Position numbers and translations under genes: made by a program. 64,000 nucleotides of DNA from the NCBI RefSeq assembly GCF_036182465.1, contig NZ_CP108081.1, positions 682,001-746,000 on the forward strand, read 5' to 3'. The DNA is from Streptomyces sp. NBC_00258 (GTDB lineage Bacteria; Actinomycetota; Actinomycetes; Streptomycetales; Streptomycetaceae). Of this stretch, positions 50,381 through 59,049 are shown piece after piece; within the stretch, counting starts at the first letter, position 1; each line of letters opens with the position of its first letter. The notes beneath the pieces are model-generated. The model did no database searches, was not told where the DNA came from, and was given only the letters and a program-made list of their open reading frames with translations.

Positions 50381-50722
50381 GTGTCCGTTCCGCTGTACCA
50401 GGCCAAGGCCGAGTTCTTCCGGATGCTGGGGCATCCCGTACGGATACGAGTACTGGAACTGCTGCAGGACAGGCCGCTGCCGGTACGGGATCTGCTGGCC
50501 GCGATCGAGGTGGAACCGTCCAGCCTGTCGCAGCAGCTGGCGGTGTTGCGCCGCTCCGGGATCGTTACCTCGACGCGGGAGGGCTCGACGGTCGTGTACG
50601 AGCTGGCCGGCGGCGACGTCGCCGACCTGTTGGGGGCCGCGCGCCGGATCCTGACGGAGATGCTGTCCGGGCGGAACGAACTGCTGGCCGAGCTGCGGGA
50701 AGCCGAGGTCACCGCGCGATGA
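50381..50722 (+). CDS. ArsR-family regulator, SulP operon
   Basis: A 113-residue winged-helix regulator from GTG 50381. The core is AKAEFFRMLGHPVRIRVLEL, and the recognition region is EVEPSSLSQQLAVLRRSGIV followed by the wing STREGSTVVYEL. The ELCVC metal site of classical ArsR is absent, so it likely senses something other than arsenite through that site. Its stop overlaps the transporter start, implying autoregulation of the operon. Two close paralogues lie at 54969 and 57405. Confidence 0.9.
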   Translation: MSVPLYQAKAEFFRMLGHPVRIRVLELLQDRPLPVRDLLAAIEVEPSSLSQQLAVLRRSGIVTSTREGSTVVYELAGGDVADLLGAARRILTEMLSGRNELLAELREAEVTAR

Positions 50723-52452
50723 CGTCCGCCCTCACGCAGATCGGTAGCCGGATCACCGCGCTCCTGCCTGGCCGTAGAGATCTGGTGGAGATGCGCCGGG
50801 ACCCGCGCCGGGACCTGCTGGCCGGCCTCACGGTGGCGATCGTCGCGCTGCCGCTCGCACTCGGTTTCGGCGTCTCCTCTGGGCTCGGTGCCGAGGCGGG
50901 GCTGGCGACCGCAGTCGTCGCCGGCGCGCTCGCCGCGGTGTTCGGCGGTTCGAATCTGCAGGTGTCCGGGCCGACGGGCGCGATGACCGTCGTCCTCGTG
51001 CCGATCGTCGCGCAGCACGGGCCGTCCGGGGTTCTGGCCGTCGGGCTGATGGCGGGCGTGATGCTCGTCGCGCTCGCCCTACTCCGGGCCGGGAAGTACA
51101 TGCAGTACGTGCCCGCGCCGGTCGTGGAAGGCTTCACTCTCGGTATCGCCTGCGTGATCGGTCTGCAGCAGATCCCCAATGTCCTCGGAGTGCCCAAGCC
51201 GGAGGGCGACCGCGTCCTCATGGTGACCTGGCAGGCACTGGAGGAGTTCGTGAAGAATCCGAACTGGACCGCCGTCGCGTTCGCCCTGGTGGTCGCCGCC
51301 GTGATGCTGACCGGCGCTCGCTGGCGGCCCACGAGCCCCTTCTCCATCCTGGCCGTGATCGCGGCGACCATCGTGGCGGAGACGGTCGGCCTGGACGCGG
51401 CGAAGCCGATCGGGAACCTGCCCTCCAGATTGCCCGCGCCGTCCCTTTCCTTCCTGGACATGGGCGCCCTCGGCTCTCTGCTTGCCCCGGCCGTGGCGGT
51501 GGCGGCGCTGGCCGCTCTGGAATCCCTGCTGTCGGCCTCGGTCGCCGACGGCATGACGGTCGGTCAGAAGCACGACCCCGACCGCGAGCTGTTCGGACAA
51601 GGGCTGGCCAACATCGCCGCCCCGCTGTTCGGCGGCGTGCCGGCGACCGGCGCGATCGCACGGACCGCGGTCAACGTCCGTACCGGCGCCGGGTCCCGGC
51701 TGGCGGCCCTTGTCCACGCTGCGGTCCTCGCGATGATCGTCTTTGCGGCCGCGCCCCTGGTCTCCAGGATCCCGCTGGCTGCGCTCGCGGGCGTGCTGCT
51801 GGCCACGGCGATCCGCATGGTGGAGGTCGGCTCGCTGCGCGCGATGGCGAAGGCCACCCGCTCCGATGCCCTGATCCTCGTCCTGACCGCCATCGCGACG
51901 CTCGCGCTCGACCTCGTCTACGCCGTCATCATCGGCCTGGTCGTTGCGGGCGCACTCGCGCTGCGCGCGGTGGCCAAGCAGGCCCGCCTGGACCAGGTGC
52001 CGCTCGACCGGGGCGACCACAGCGTCGAAGAGCACGCGCTGCTGGCTGAGCACATCGTCGCCTACCGCATCGACGGTCCGCTGTTCTTCGCCGCCGCCCA
52101 CCGCTTCCTCCTCGAACTGGCCGAGGTCGCCGACGTCCGCGTCGTCATCCTGCGCATGTCCCGGGTGACAACCATCGATGCCACCGGCGCCCTTGTCCTC
52201 AAGGACACGGTCAACAAGCTCAACCGGCGGGGCATCGTCGTCATGGCCTCCGGGATCCGCTCAGGCCAGCGCCAGGTTCTGCAGTCGGTCGGCGCGCTGG
52301 AGCTGCTGCATCTGGAAGGTCGCGCGTACGCCACCACTCCCGAAGCGATCCAGGGCGCGCGCACCTACCTGGAGGGTGTCGGCCTGCTGCCGCCTCTGCC
52401 CGCCCAGAAGCCCCGACCGGTGGGCGGGAAGACTGAGGAATCAGTCGGATGA
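50719..52452 (+). CDS. SulP-family anion transporter with STAS domain
   Basis: A 577-residue membrane protein with about 12 hydrophobic segments, beginning after DLLAGLTVAIVALPLALGFG, the family signature region. SGPTGAMTVVLVPIV and FTLGIACVIGLQQIPNVLG match substrate-site helices, and VPATGAIARTAVNVRTGA is highly conserved. A C-terminal STAS domain (about 440-545; RMSRVTTIDATGALVLKDTV) follows. Likely sulfate or bicarbonate import. Overlaps ArsR and the next gene by four bases each. Confidence 0.92.
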   Translation: MTSALTQIGSRITALLPGRRDLVEMRRDPRRDLLAGLTVAIVALPLALGFGVSSGLGAEAGLATAVVAGALAAVFGGSNLQVSGPTGAMTVVLVPIVAQHGPSGVLAVGLMAGVMLVALALLRAGKYMQYVPAPVVEGFTLGIACVIGLQQIPNVLGVPKPEGDRVLMVTWQALEEFVKNPNWTAVAFALVVAAVMLTGARWRPTSPFSILAVIAATIVAETVGLDAAKPIGNLPSRLPAPSLSFLDMGALGSLLAPAVAVAALAALESLLSASVADGMTVGQKHDPDRELFGQGLANIAAPLFGGVPATGAIARTAVNVRTGAGSRLAALVHAAVLAMIVFAAAPLVSRIPLAALAGVLLATAIRMVEVGSLRAMAKATRSDALILVLTAIATLALDLVYAVIIGLVVAGALALRAVAKQARLDQVPLDRGDHSVEEHALLAEHIVAYRIDGPLFFAAAHRFLLELAEVADVRVVILRMSRVTTIDATGALVLKDTVNKLNRRGIVVMASGIRSGQRQVLQSVGALELLHLEGRAYATTPEAIQGARTYLEGVGLLPPLPAQKPRPVGGKTEESVG

Positions 52453-52856
52453 GCACTCCACCCGCGCCTTTGCGCATGGTCGAGGTTTCCGGGGCCGAGG
52501 CCATGTGGCTGCTGGAGGGCAGTTCGCTGGGACGGTTGGTGTCCACGCAGCGGGAGGCGACCGTCATCCGGCCCGGCCGGCACACCTGGGAATTCGGGCG
52601 GCTGGTGGTGCGCACACCCGCGCCGGCCGCCGCGGTCCCGGCGACGGCGACGTATCACGTGGACGAGATCCGTGCGGTCGGTGGCACCGGCTGGACGGTC
52701 ACCGTCGCCGGACGCCTCGATGTGATCTCCGATCCCGACGAGGCCGCCCACTACCAGCGCACTCTCGCCGGCTGGACGCATGGCCCGCATGACACGCTGC
52801 TGCGCTTGCACCCCAAGACCGTGACCGGATTCCGTCTCGCCCGCGCAGAGGCATGA
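52449..52856 (+). CDS. pyridoxamine 5'-phosphate oxidase-like flavin protein
   Basis: A 135-residue split-barrel protein: MVEVSGAEAMWLLEGSSLGR at the start, RLVVRTPAPAAAV and WTVTVAGRLDVISDPDEAAH later. This is the small PPOX-like group common in actinobacteria, which bind FMN or F420, but the N-terminal half carries an unusual region (TQREATVIRPGRHTWEFGRL) in place of the expected strand order. It overlaps the transporter stop. A second member is at 55662. Its substrate is unknown. Confidence 0.7.
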   Translation: MSTPPAPLRMVEVSGAEAMWLLEGSSLGRLVSTQREATVIRPGRHTWEFGRLVVRTPAPAAAVPATATYHVDEIRAVGGTGWTVTVAGRLDVISDPDEAAHYQRTLAGWTHGPHDTLLRLHPKTVTGFRLARAEA

Positions 52857-53280
52857 TGAGTACCCGGCTCGACACCCTGCCCTACCGGCATGTGCTGACC
52901 CTGCCGACGATGCCGTCGGCGGTCCGTACAGCACGGGAGACCGCCGAGCAGGCCCTGGTCGAGTGGGCCATAAACCCGCGCCATCCCACCGTCGGCCCGG
53001 CCCTGCTGATCCTCAGCGAGCTGGTCACCAACAGCGTCCGGCACGCCGCGGCGCTCTCCCCCAGGTGACCGTCATCTACGCAGCCAGCGAGGACTGCCTG
53101 GCCTTCGCCGTCCACGACCGCCACCCCTACCAGCCCGCGCTGTACGGCGCGGTCACCGGCACCGGGGCGGGCGGTCTGGCCACCGTCATGGAGCTCACCC
53201 TCGGCCTGGGCGGCAGCGCGGTCGTCCGGGGCGACGCCGACGGCCAGGGCAAGAGCATCTGGATCACCCTCCCCCTCTGA
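52853..53280 (+). pseudogene. RsbW-like ATPase, single frameshift
   Basis: ATG 52853 overlaps the preceding stop. The first frame has the N box LLILSELVTNSVRHAAALSP. At a run of C near 53060 the frame breaks, and the continuation QVTVIYAASEDCLAFAVHDR, GTGAGGLATVMELTLGLGGS is in another. One added base would restore a 142-residue protein. Since the flanking genes are intact, a sequencing error in the homopolymer is possible. Confidence 0.65.
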
Positions 53281-53314
53281 ACCAACAGGCTGATTGCGCA
53301 GGAAGTTGACGAGC

Positions 53315-53686
53315 ATGACCATCGAGTGGTGCTACACCGTTGAGCAGGACCTCGGCATCCTATCCGTCTCCGGATACCTGGGCCCGGACGCCGTCCATCG
53401 CTTCGCGGGTGCCGTCGGCTGGGTGGTGGGACGTGGGAGTGGTCCGGTCATCGTCGCCCTGACCGAACTGCGCAGGTGGTCGGCCGAGGGGCAGCTGGCG
53501 ATCATCGAGGCGGCGCAGCGTCTCGCGGAAGCGGGCCGCAGCCTGGAACTGGCCGCCATCCCCGCCGACGGTTCCCTCGTCCCCGCCGGGGACTGCCCCT
53601 CCATCCCCGTGCACGCCGACCTGGCCGGCGCGCTCGCTGCCCACAACCGGCGGCACGGCGAGCCGCGACAGGGGCGCACCGAGTAG
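53315..53686 (+). CDS. STAS-domain protein (anti-anti-sigma-like)
   Basis: A 123-residue STAS-like protein: ILSVSGYLGPDAVHRFAGAV, VVGRGSGPVIVALTELRRWS, and AIIEAAQRLAEAGRSLELAA. The usual phosphorylatable Ser of DxSxxxxxD is Ser in LRRWSAEG, at about the correct place. Next to an RsbW-like ATPase it may be the partner. Start ATG 53315. Confidence 0.72.
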   Translation: MTIEWCYTVEQDLGILSVSGYLGPDAVHRFAGAVGWVVGRGSGPVIVALTELRRWSAEGQLAIIEAAQRLAEAGRSLELAAIPADGSLVPAGDCPSIPVHADLAGALAAHNRRHGEPRQGRTE

Positions 53687-53737
53687 CAGACGACCGGGTG
53701 GCCGAGCGGAGACGATGCGGGAGAGTGACCCCCTGGT

Positions 53738-54532
53738 TCAGCCGGGGGCGAAGGCGCCATCGCCGTCTCGCACGGGCACGAGGGTGCAGGTGTCCTCCTC
53801 CGTGGCGATGGCCACGTCCTCGGCGAAGCCCATCGCGGTCAGCTCGTGGCCGGAGACGCCGGCGGCGACGGCGCGGGTGAGGTCGGCGGTGCCCTCGTAG
53901 GTCGCTTTCGCGGCGGCGGCCTCGGCGGACAGCGGTCCCGCGCCCTGGGAGTGCAGGTCGCAGATGAGGGCGCCGGCGCCGAGCAGGTCTTCCAGGGCGG
54001 GGCGCAGGGTGCCGTCCGGCCACCGCTCGCCCGCGGCAATCACGGCTACCGGATGCTCGGGCGTGCCGTAGCCGCGGGCGGTGAGCCAGCTGCCTACCGC
54101 GGTGATGTTGCGCAGACAGGCGGCGACCACCAGCGCACGCGGTGACAGGGCCGCTGCGATTGCCGCGCCGTTCGGGCACGGCAGTACCAAGCGCGCGACG
54201 AACGGGGCACGGCGCAGGTGGGCTGGGGAGAGGGACCAAGGACTGTCGGGTGTGACGGCACTGCGGGCAACGGCCAGCCGCGCACCGAACAGCCGTGCGT
54301 AGCTGGCGGCGGCCTTCCTTGATGCGGTCCGCTCGGCCGTGGTGGCAGGGCCGTCCGGCAGCCAGAACGGGAGGACCCGGATGCCCTGCCCGACGGCGAC
54401 ACTCACCGTCGTGGTGAAGGACAGCACATCGACAATGACCAAACAGGCGGTCCCTGTGACGAGGCGCCCCGCTCCGGCCGGACCCCACTCGAAGCGGATC
54501 CCGCTGTCGGACTGGACGGCCCAGTCACCCAT
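53738..54532 (-). CDS. 2-phosphosulfolactate phosphatase-like protein (ComB family)
   Basis: A 264-residue ComB-fold protein. The family pattern is clear in VIVDVLSFTTTVSVAVGQGI, VLPCPNGAAIAAALSPRALV and ACLRNITAVGSWLTARGYGT, with DLHSQGAGPLSAEA later. ComB itself acts in coenzyme M synthesis, but actinobacterial members occur without that pathway and their true phosphoester is unknown. Start ATG 54532 behind GGAAGGTGGG. Confidence 0.85.
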   Translation of the reverse strand: MGDWAVQSDSGIRFEWGPAGAGRLVTGTACLVIVDVLSFTTTVSVAVGQGIRVLPFWLPDGPATTAERTASRKAAASYARLFGARLAVARSAVTPDSPWSLSPAHLRRAPFVARLVLPCPNGAAIAAALSPRALVVAACLRNITAVGSWLTARGYGTPEHPVAVIAAGERWPDGTLRPALEDLLGAGALICDLHSQGAGPLSAEAAAAKATYEGTADLTRAVAAGVSGHELTAMGFAEDVAIATEEDTCTLVPVRDGDGAFAPG

Positions 54533-54569
54533 GTCCCACCTTCCTGCGCGGATCCGTGCCGCGTGTGGG

Positions 54570-54752
54570 TCAGCTCCGGCTGCCGTCCGACGCGGCGTTG
54601 GCACTCCGGCCGCCGAAGGGCAGCCTCAGCACGCGGGCCTTGTCGCACCATGGGCACTGCCCGCCCGGGCCGACGCACTGGGTCGGCACTTGAGGCGGCA
54701 GGCGGGACACTTGAACCAGGCGACGCCGGAACCGCGCAGCGGAATGATTCTC
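54570..54752 (-). pseudogene. small zinc-ribbon protein, frameshifted
   Basis: From GTG 54752 (GGAGG upstream): RIIPLRGSGVAWFKCPACRL, then a shift near 54690, then PTQCVGPGGQCPWCDKARVL to the stop. Restoring the frame gives a 60-residue protein with CxxC pairs. Confidence 0.55.
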
Positions 54753-54782
54753 ACACAAGCCTCCCTCACGCCACGTATGGAG

Positions 54783-54798
54783 TTGCTAATCTTAGCAA
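54783..54798. promoter_or_regulatory. ArsR-type palindrome
   Basis: TTGCTAA-TC-TTAGCAA, a perfect 7-bp inverted repeat, AT-rich, in the gap between the zinc-ribbon gene (minus) and the ArsR gene at 54969. Confidence 0.6.
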
Positions 54799-54968
54799 TT
54801 ACTGAGGTAGTCACCGCTGGTTTCGGGCGCCCGGTTCTCGTGCGCGGATTCGGCGGGGCCAGGTCCACAGGCGAGGATGGTCCGCATGTCTGTGACGAAT
54901 GGGTGGATGCGATGCGCCGAGGACTGGCCGATACCGCCGTACTGCTCCGCAGGGGAGGAGACGGCACG

Positions 54969-55319
54969 ATGAGCACACCGCTGTACCAACTGAAGGCCGA
55001 GTTCTTCAAAACCCTCGGCCACCCGGCGCGCATCCGGGTCCTGGAGCTGCTGAGTGAGCGCGAGCACGCAGTCGCGGAGATGCTGCCCGAAGTGGGCATC
55101 GAGCCGGCCCACCTGTCGCAGCAGCTCGCGGTACTGCGCCGTGCGAATCTCGTGGTGACCCGCAAGGAAGGCTCGACCGTCTACTACTCGCTGACCAGCC
55201 CGCACGTGGCAGAGCTGCTGCGGGTGGCGCGCACCATCCTGTCCGGCGTGCTCGCCGGACAGGCCGAGCTGCTCGCCGATCTACAGACCACCCAGGCGGA
55301 GGTGAAACCGCCGTCCTAG
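54969..55319 (+). CDS. ArsR-family regulator, second copy
   Basis: A 116-residue winged-helix protein from ATG 54969 with GGGGAGGAG upstream. Core QLKAEFFKTLGHPARIRVLE, recognition region EVGIEPAHLSQQLAVLRRAN, wing TRKEGSTVYYSL. Related to the ArsR at 50381 but clearly more distant than the copy at 57405. No ELCVC metal site. Its target is probably itself and the divergent zinc-ribbon gene through the palindrome at 54783. Confidence 0.88.
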   Translation: MSTPLYQLKAEFFKTLGHPARIRVLELLSEREHAVAEMLPEVGIEPAHLSQQLAVLRRANLVVTRKEGSTVYYSLTSPHVAELLRVARTILSGVLAGQAELLADLQTTQAEVKPPS

Positions 55320-55449
55320 CGACGGCTCTCAAGCGGTGGCCGTCTCCCGAGAGTTGACAGCGCTCTGTACCAGGAGACGGCTGCCTTCACCCCGGTGGAA
55401 CTCGGCTCCGTCCTCGGCCCCTCGCCCGACGCAGGGGCGTGCCCCAGGA

Positions 55450-55657
55450 GTGGCGTCGGCCTGGTCGAAGGCTGGCGCGGCACATCGCCACCCGCGTCGA
55501 ACTCGCCGCCGACGGCACCCTCAAGCGGGTCAAGCCCGTCGACCTGTCCTTCTTCAACTAGCCCGCGCTGCCGGTCGCCCTGAACGACACGATCGTCCCG
55601 GACTTCCCCCTCACCAACAAGAGTTTCAATCTCTCCTACGCCGGCAACGACCTCTGA
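55450..55657 (+). pseudogene. decayed 3' gene fragment, unassigned
   Basis: The frame LARHIATRVELAADGTLKRV, KPVDLSFFN stop, then PALPVALNDTIVPDFPLTNK, SFNLSYAGNDL reads as one protein interrupted by a TAG at 55559-55561. The fragment lacks its N-terminal part. I could not assign a family. Confidence 0.45.
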
Positions 55658-55661
55658 CCGG

Positions 55662-56096
55662 TCAGAAACACGCGTCGCCGCCGACCAGCCGGTACCCGGT
55701 CACGACGTCGGCCCTGATCCGCACCACGTGGTCCATTTCCGTGTCGGTCCAAGGCGTGAGCTGTGTCAGGTAGCGGGCGAGTTCGGCGGGGTCCGATACA
55801 AGGTTGGCGGCGCCGGTGACGACTACGCTCCAGCCAGTCCGGGTCACTGGGTCAAGGGTGTCCGCCTCGTAGGCAACCTCCTCCGACCGCGCCGCACGGC
55901 CGAGCAACGCGGCCCCGGCGTGCGTACGGATGACGATTTCGCCGTTCACCTCCACGAGATGATTGACCGGGCGGATCGTCGGCTGCGCCTGATGGGAGAC
56001 CACCGCCCGTCCCACTGGCGTCCCGGCCAGCAGTTTCAGTGCCTTGTCCCGGCCCAGCTCGACCATGCGAGCCCGCGGTGGCGCACCGGCCGTCAT
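55662..56096 (-). CDS. pyridoxamine 5'-phosphate oxidase-like flavin protein
   Basis: A 144-residue split-barrel protein: MVELGRDKALKLLAGTPVGR, VVSHQAQPTIRPVNHLVEVN, GEIVIRTHAGAALLGRAARS, GWSVVVTGAANLVSDPAELA. This is a standard PPOX-like single domain, likely FMN- or F420-binding. Start ATG 56096 with AGGAGAGGA. Its start overlaps the stop of the gene upstream, so both are co-transcribed. Confidence 0.85.
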   Translation of the reverse strand: MTAGAPPRARMVELGRDKALKLLAGTPVGRAVVSHQAQPTIRPVNHLVEVNGEIVIRTHAGAALLGRAARSEEVAYEADTLDPVTRTGWSVVVTGAANLVSDPAELARYLTQLTPWTDTEMDHVVRIRADVVTGYRLVGGDACF

Positions 56097-56561
56097 GATG
56101 ATTCCTCTCCTGGTCCCGGCATGCGCTCGGCGCCGTCCGGCCACAGCACCTCGACGTGGATGCCGCGTCTGCGGGCGTAGGCCACCAGATGGGCGGTGGT
56201 GTCATGGCCGCTGGTTGCGGTGCCGTCCCAGATAGCCACCACCCGGGCGCAGGCCCGCAGCAGCCGCTCGTCGGCGCGCACGCACGCATCCTGGTCCACC
56301 GGGTCGTACTCCAGCAGCCGCACCTGCTGCGACAGCAGCAACAACTCCCCGGCCGCCAGCCGGTCCCGTTCCCTCAGCAGTGCGGGCACCCGGTTCAGCG
56401 TGGGCACCACAGTCACCAGCGCCAGCCCAGCCTGCTTCGCGGCCCGTCCGAACGCCCGTCCGCCCCGCCTCGGCACACCGGGCCAGCCATTCGCGGAGTT
56501 CTTCCTCCAACAGCCTCAGCGTCCCCGGGGCGAGGTCCGGGTGCCCCACAACAGTGATCAA
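56093..56561 (-). pseudogene. SLOG-like nucleotide-binding protein, frameshifted
   Basis: Starts near TTG 56561 (LITVVGHPDLAPGTLRLLEE, ELREWLARC). A frame change around 56470 leads to GLALVTVVPTLNRVPALLRE, LACARVVAIWDGTATSGHDT and YARRRGIHVEVLWPDGAERM. The last part resembles the end of SLOG/DprA-type Rossmann domains. Its end overlaps the PPOX-like gene start. Confidence 0.5.
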
Positions 56562-56802
56562 CTTCGGCAGTCCTTTCTCTCCGCTTCCGGCGGTCACAAA
56601 AGTCGGCTGATGCAAGAGGCCCTCATCGCGTGTTCAGGGCCAGCTGCGGTCGGGAAGGGGGTAGCGGTGCGCGGGCGACGTACAGCCACTCACGTGGATC
56701 TCCGATCTCCTGCGCGCCTTGCCTGCTCATCGCGAAACAGGGAGATGAGGCCCGGGCAGGAAGCCGGTCGGCCCGTGTGCCGGCCACTCATGTGCTCATT
56801 GG

Positions 56803-56982
56803 CTACTTGTTGGCGTGTTCGCCGAGGTAGAAGAGGAGCCACACGAACCCGGCGAACAGATGCGTGCCGAAGATGTAGAAGCCCGCCCGGATCGCCACAC
56901 CGCGCTCGATCCAGGCCTCCCTGTCCTTCTCCTTGCCTTTGCCTCGCTTGTCTTCCAGCCGCTCTGTCGCCCTGCCACCCAC
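56803..56982 (-). CDS. small membrane protein (DUF6126-like)
   Basis: A 59-residue protein from GTG 56982 behind GAGGGAGG. A charged N-terminal helix (RLEDKRGKGKEKDREAWIER) precedes one membrane helix (FYIFGTHLFAGFVWLLFYLG) ending EHANK. The family is frequent in Streptomyces; its role is unknown. Confidence 0.7.
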   Translation of the reverse strand: MGGRATERLEDKRGKGKEKDREAWIERGVAIRAGFYIFGTHLFAGFVWLLFYLGEHANK

Positions 56983-57016
56983 CGTGTCGCCTCCCTCTGT
57001 CCTGATCCCCAGATCC

Positions 57017-57400
57017 CTACGACGGAATGTCGAACCGGACCAGGACCACCTTGCCGTCACGGTCCACGGCTGATTCCGCGCTGACATCGCCGTTGTACGC
57101 GGCGGCCAGCTCGGCCACCAGCTGCAGGCCCGCGCCCATCGCGCCCGGCCGGAGGACGGGAAGCTGCGGCTCGGCATCGGCGACGCTGACCACCAGCTGT
57201 CCCGCTCCGACCGTCATCCCCACCTCCGCAACCGGGGAGCGCGACGGGTGCTGCAGCACGTTTACCACCAGCTCGCTGACCACCAGGAGCACCGCGTCGG
57301 CGAACGCGGAGCCCGGCGCGACACCGGCTCCGGCCCGACCGGTACCGACACGATGTGCCGCCGCAGGTCACCCTGGCGCCATCGTTGGAACAGGTGTCCG
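57017..57400 (-). pseudogene. RsbW-like ATPase, frameshifted
   Basis: The C-terminal part LLVVSELVVNVLQHPSRSPV ... GAMGAGLQLVAELAAAYNGD is an HATPase_c core. The upstream part (RRHIVSVPVGPEPV) is in a different frame, changing near 57315. The single domain would be about 125 residues if repaired. Confidence 0.5.
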
Positions 57401-57404
57401 CGCG

Positions 57405-57743
57405 TCACCGCGCAGGCTCCGCAGCACGCAGCTCCTCCAGCAGGTCCTGTCGGCCTGCCAGCAGGACGGACAGGATCCGGCGGGCGGCGGCCAGCAGCTC
57501 GGCCACGTCCCCGCCCGCCAGTTCGTACACCACCGTTGACCCGCTGCGGGTGGCAGTGACGATCCCGGAACGGCGCAGCACCGCCAACTGCTGCGACAGG
57601 TTCGACGGCTCGACCTCGATCGCCGCTAGCAGGTCACGCACCGGCTTCGGCCCGCCCTGCAGCAGCTCCAGCACCCTTATCCGCACCGGATGGCCCAGCA
57701 TCCGGAAGAACTCCGCCTTCGCCTCATACAGCGGAACCGGCAT
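57405..57743 (-). CDS. ArsR-family regulator, third copy
   Basis: A 112-residue protein very similar to the ArsR at 50381 (shared AKAEFFRMLGHPVRIRVLEL, LSQQLAVLRRSGIV, GSTVVYELAGGDVA). Start ATG 57743 with GAGGAG. It lies five bases after a 57-residue gene, under the AT-rich palindrome at 57967. Either a recent duplication of 50381 or two regulators of one regulon; their near-identical recognition helices suggest shared operators. Confidence 0.9.
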   Translation of the reverse strand: MPVPLYEAKAEFFRMLGHPVRIRVLELLQGGPKPVRDLLAAIEVEPSNLSQQLAVLRRSGIVTATRSGSTVVYELAGGDVAELLAAARRILSVLLAGRQDLLEELRAAEPAR

Positions 57744-57748
57744 CCCGA

Positions 57749-57922
57749 TCACTCCTCGCCCGCTTCGACGTCGATCCCATGACGGCGGGCCAGCCACACC
57801 ACATCGTCCAGGTCGCTCTGCGCCACCGAGGCCGCGTACACGTCCCCGGCCTCCACTGCGGCCGCCAGGTCGGCCCGGGCCTCCCGCACCCGCGCCAACA
57901 GCGCCTCGGCGAACTCGCCCAC
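57749..57922 (-). CDS. 57-residue helical protein upstream of ArsR
   Basis: GTG 57922 behind GGAGG. Sequence MGEFAEALLARVREARADLA, AAVEAGDVYAASVAQSDLDD, VVWLARRHGIDVEAGEE. Two predicted helices, acidic. It ends five bases before the ArsR start, so it is the first gene of that operon. Unrecognised; too small for most searches. Confidence 0.65.
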   Translation of the reverse strand: MGEFAEALLARVREARADLAAAVEAGDVYAASVAQSDLDDVVWLARRHGIDVEAGEE

Positions 57923-57966
57923 CCCGACCTCCGCTCTTGATCACCTATCTACCAACGCAACTAACC

Positions 57967-57986
57967 AATTGAAGAACTCTTCAATT
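57967..57986. promoter_or_regulatory. ArsR-type palindrome upstream of the third ArsR operon
   Basis: AATTGAAGA-AC-TCTTCAATT, a perfect 9-bp inverted repeat 45 bases upstream of GTG 57922. Confidence 0.65.
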
Positions 57987-58111
57987 ATAGGCCTCGAAGT
58001 AGCACCCTCAATGCGTCTCTCTCACAGAAGGCTGGCGGGTGCGCCGCGCGGTTGTGCCCCGGCCCTGGGGATGTCGCGAGGGTTGCCGGGCAAGCACCGT
58101 TGCAGTACTAG

Positions 58112-59008
58112 GCCATTTCGTTTGGATCAGACGGTCGTTGGTCCGGGTGTGCCGTTGACTGATGCGCAGTGGGCGCGGATCGAGCCGTTACTCCCGGACC
58201 GGACGCCGAAGCGGGGTGGCCGCTGGCGGGACCATCGTGAGGTGATCGACGCGATCGCCTTCAAGTTCCAGACCGGTACGCAGTGGGTGCACCTGCCGGA
58301 GAAGTACGGCAACTGGCGGGGCGTCTACAACCGGCTGCGGATGTGGGCCGTCGACGGCACCTGGGAGCGGGTGTTCACCGCACTGATGGCCCAGGCCGAC
58401 GCGGACGAGGACCTCAACTGGGCCGTCTCGCTCGACTCGACCATCGTGCGCGCACACCAGCACGCGGCCGGAGCCCGCAAAAAGGGGCCCCGGCCGGCGA
58501 GCCGGACGATCACGCCATCGGCCGGTCCCGCGGCGGACTGACCACAAAGATCCATCTCGCGGCCGACGGCCGGTGCCGACCACTGGCGTTCGTCCTCACC
58601 GCCGGTCAGGCCGGCGACGCACCCGCCTTCACGGACGTCATGTCCCGCCTGCGCGTTCCCCGCCCTTTTGGACGGCCCCGCACCAGGCCGGACCTGGTCC
58701 TGGGCGACAAGGCCTACTCCTCCCGCGCGATCCGCGACCACCTGCGCAGACGCGGCATCCGCGCGGTGATTCCGGAACGCGCCGACCAGCAGGCCAACCG
58801 GCGGCAGCGCGGACAGGCGGGCGGCAGACCGCCGGCCTTCGACCGCGAGGCATACAAGCAGCGCAACACCGTCGAGCGGTGCATCAACCGCCTGAAGCAG
58901 TGGCGCGGCATCGCCACCCGCTACGAGAAGACCGCGACCATCTACCTCGCCGGACTTCACATCGCGGGCATCTTCCTCTGGTCCGCCCGCTGATCCAAAC
59001 GAAACCGC
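58112..59008. mobile_element. IS5-type insertion sequence with CTAG target duplication
   Basis: 897 bp. Ends GCCATTTCGTTTGGATCAG (left) and the inverted GCGGTTTCGTTTGGATCAG (right) match at 17 of 19 positions. CTAG lies on both sides (58108-58111, 59009-59012), the expected target duplication. Intact copy. Confidence 0.85.
58149..58993 (+). CDS. IS5-type transposase made by -1 frameshifting
   Basis: The first frame (VPLTDAQWARIEPLLPDRTP ... AVSLDSTIVRAHQHAAGARK) holds the helix-turn-helix and first catalytic Asp. At A-AAA-AAG near 58478-58485 a -1 shift continues KGAPAGEPDDHAIGRSRGGL, with the second Asp in VLGDKAYSS and the Glu in NTVERCINRLKQWRGIATRY. No other damage, so it may be active. 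GTG 58149 is a likely start. Confidence 0.82.
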
Positions 59009-59049
59009 CTAGCCGGAGTGCGAGCCGCGGGTCCGGCGCAGTCGGCGAG

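Noticed and set aside
55338..55657. Catalase or hydrogenase fragment
   Set aside because: The surviving residues did not include a motif that supports either family; left unassigned.
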